Part shown: piece after piece, positions 63,291-64,000 of the stretch | How the letters are laid out: each line of letters opens with the position of its first letter | Numbering within the stretch: position 1 is the stretch's first letter | DNA from: Tepidiphilus olei | GTDB lineage: Bacteria > Pseudomonadota > Gammaproteobacteria > Burkholderiales > Rhodocyclaceae | Reading direction: 5' to 3' | DNA: 64,000 nucleotides | NCBI RefSeq assembly: GCF_006980705.1 | Contig: NZ_SBHO01000001.1 | Span: forward strand, 496,001 to 560,000 | Notes under the pieces: generated by a model | Told to the model about the DNA's origin: nothing | Seen by the model: only the letters and a program-made list of their open reading frames with translations | Databases searched by the model: none | Made by a program: the position numbers and the translations under genes

Positions 63291-64000
63291 ATGATTCCAG
63301 ACATCGAGCATTGCCGAGAACGTCTCGCCCGCCGTCCCAACGCCCGCTACTACAGCCTGCTGCTTCTGAAGGGCCCCCGGCGGGAGGCGCTTTTCGTACT
63401 CTACGCCCTCATCGACGCGCTCGAAGACGTCGTGCATTCCTGCCGTGAAACTCAGGTGACCCTTACGACCCTTGCCTGGTGGGCGAACGAAGTCGAAGCC
63501 GCCTTTGCCGGAACACCGACCCACCCCATCACGCGAGCGTTGCGCCTCGTGCTGGCGGACATGCCTTGGGAACGGGCTTTCTTCGACGAGCTGGTGCTCG
63601 CCGCGAGGCTGAGGGCGACGACGATGCGCTGCGCCTCCAGCGCCGAGCTGCAGCAACTGACCTATCGCCTGGGCGCGGTGCCCGCCTTGCTCACGGTGCG
63701 CGCCTTGGGCGGCATGGAGCGCGAGGCGCAACAGGCGGCCCAGGAATTGGGCATGGGACTGTCGCTTGCCGAACTCTTGCTCGGCGTCGGCGCGGACGCG
63801 CGCGCCGGCCGCATTCTGTTACCCGTGGAACAACTGCAGCGCCACGACGTGCCCGCGGAGCAGATCCTCGAGGGGCGCTGGAGCGAAGCCTTTGCGGCGC
63901 TGATGCGAGCCCAGGCCGAGCGGGTGCGGCACCACTTCCGTGCCGTCGACGAAATGGCCTCGCCGGGAATGCGCGAGGCGCTGCGCCCGCTGATGGCACG
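63291..64000 (+). CDS. Squalene/phytoene synthase-family protein with eroded catalytic motifs (cut by window edge)
   Basis: 236 codons are visible from ATG 63291. The fold is recognisable from NARYYSLLLL-PRREALFVLYAL (compare YYSFLFLPxxRREAL), GTPTHPITRAL and GVGADARAGRILLPVEQL (compare RDVGEDARRGRIYLP). The Asp-rich motifs that bind prenyl diphosphate through Mg are altered: DDVVD reads EDVVH, the second motif NILRDVGED reads ELLLGVGAD, and the middle Asp cluster is absent. It may be a non-catalytic family member, comparable in kind to the mitochondrial complex I assembly factor NDUFAF6, or an enzyme with a changed reaction. No hopanoid or carotenoid genes are visible. Confidence 0.75.
   Translation, partial: MIPDIEHCRERLARRPNARYYSLLLLKGPRREALFVLYALIDALEDVVHSCRETQVTLTTLAWWANEVEAAFAGTPTHPITRALRLVLADMPWERAFFDELVLAARLRATTMRCASSAELQQLTYRLGAVPALLTVRALGGMEREAQQAAQELGMGLSLAELLLGVGADARAGRILLPVEQLQRHDVPAEQILEGRWSEAFAALMRAQAERVRHHFRAVDEMASPGMREALRPLMA

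Overview
The window is high-GC bacterial chromosome, almost fully coding, with gene families and gene order typical of a betaproteobacterium: smc-zipA, dapD-pilU-dapE-prmB, suhB/trmJ/cysE/iscR, PHP-yciO-S2P-trpS-scpA-scpB-rluB, thyA-folA, apbC-dcd-decarboxylase. A free-living, motile, chemotactic, thermophilic-type lineage such as Hydrogenophilaceae (Hydrogenophilus/Tepidiphilus) is my guess, but nothing in the sequence proves the genus. No rRNA, tRNA, CRISPR array or complete insertion sequence was seen, and no gene-free stretch exceeds 300 bases.

Layout. 1-3758 (minus): start of zipA and all of smc. 3852-7935 (plus): dapD, pilU, dapE, prmB (lysine/cell-wall diaminopimelate, twitching ATPase, L3 methylase). 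7988-11188 (minus): a reduced Fe-S operon, iscR, two cysteine desulfurases and iscA, with no iscU, hscBA or fdx, behind an IscR-type promoter. 11281-13425 (minus): cysE, trmJ, a parDE toxin-antitoxin pair and, beside it, a remnant of ohr. 13696-17155 (plus): suhB and mutS. 17409-20467 (plus): a three-gene cassette of different base composition (periplasmic retropepsin-like protein, inactive transglutaminase/7TM protein, ATP-grasp ligase). 20451-22357 (minus): dnaQ, rnhA, methyltransferase, divergent from gloB. 23149-30811: slyD with a response-regulator diguanylate cyclase, an Aer-like chemoreceptor with a FliA promoter, an M61 peptidase and a GGDEF-EAL protein. 30805-38822 (minus): radA, lysR, rluB, scpB, scpA, trpS, S2P, yciO, PHP phosphatase; then fkpB-like and gcvH, the latter ending inside a small MITE-like repeat. 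39986-46391 (plus): two GH17/GT2 glucan genes and ettA. 46392-51081: a two-component system divergent from an ArnT-like/GT2/LABN envelope-glycosylation operon. 51141-54076 (minus): an ODP-type metallo-protein coupled to a GGDEF-EAL protein. 54310-55595: thyA-folA. 55567-58978 (minus): a periplasmic binding protein next to a membrane GGDEF-EAL sensor. 59029-63061 (minus): decarboxylase, dcd, apbC. 63291-end (plus): a squalene/phytoene-synthase-like gene with eroded catalytic motifs.

Themes. Cyclic-di-GMP signalling is dense: four GGDEF or GGDEF-EAL proteins, each with a different input module, sit alongside a twitching ATPase, an aerotaxis-type receptor and a beta-glucan synthase. The best candidates for incompletely described biology are the ATP-grasp/7TM/retropepsin cassette, the IscU-less isc operon whose IscS lacks its IscU-binding tail, and the two sensor-cyclase pairs (ODP + GGDEF-EAL, binding protein + GGDEF-EAL).
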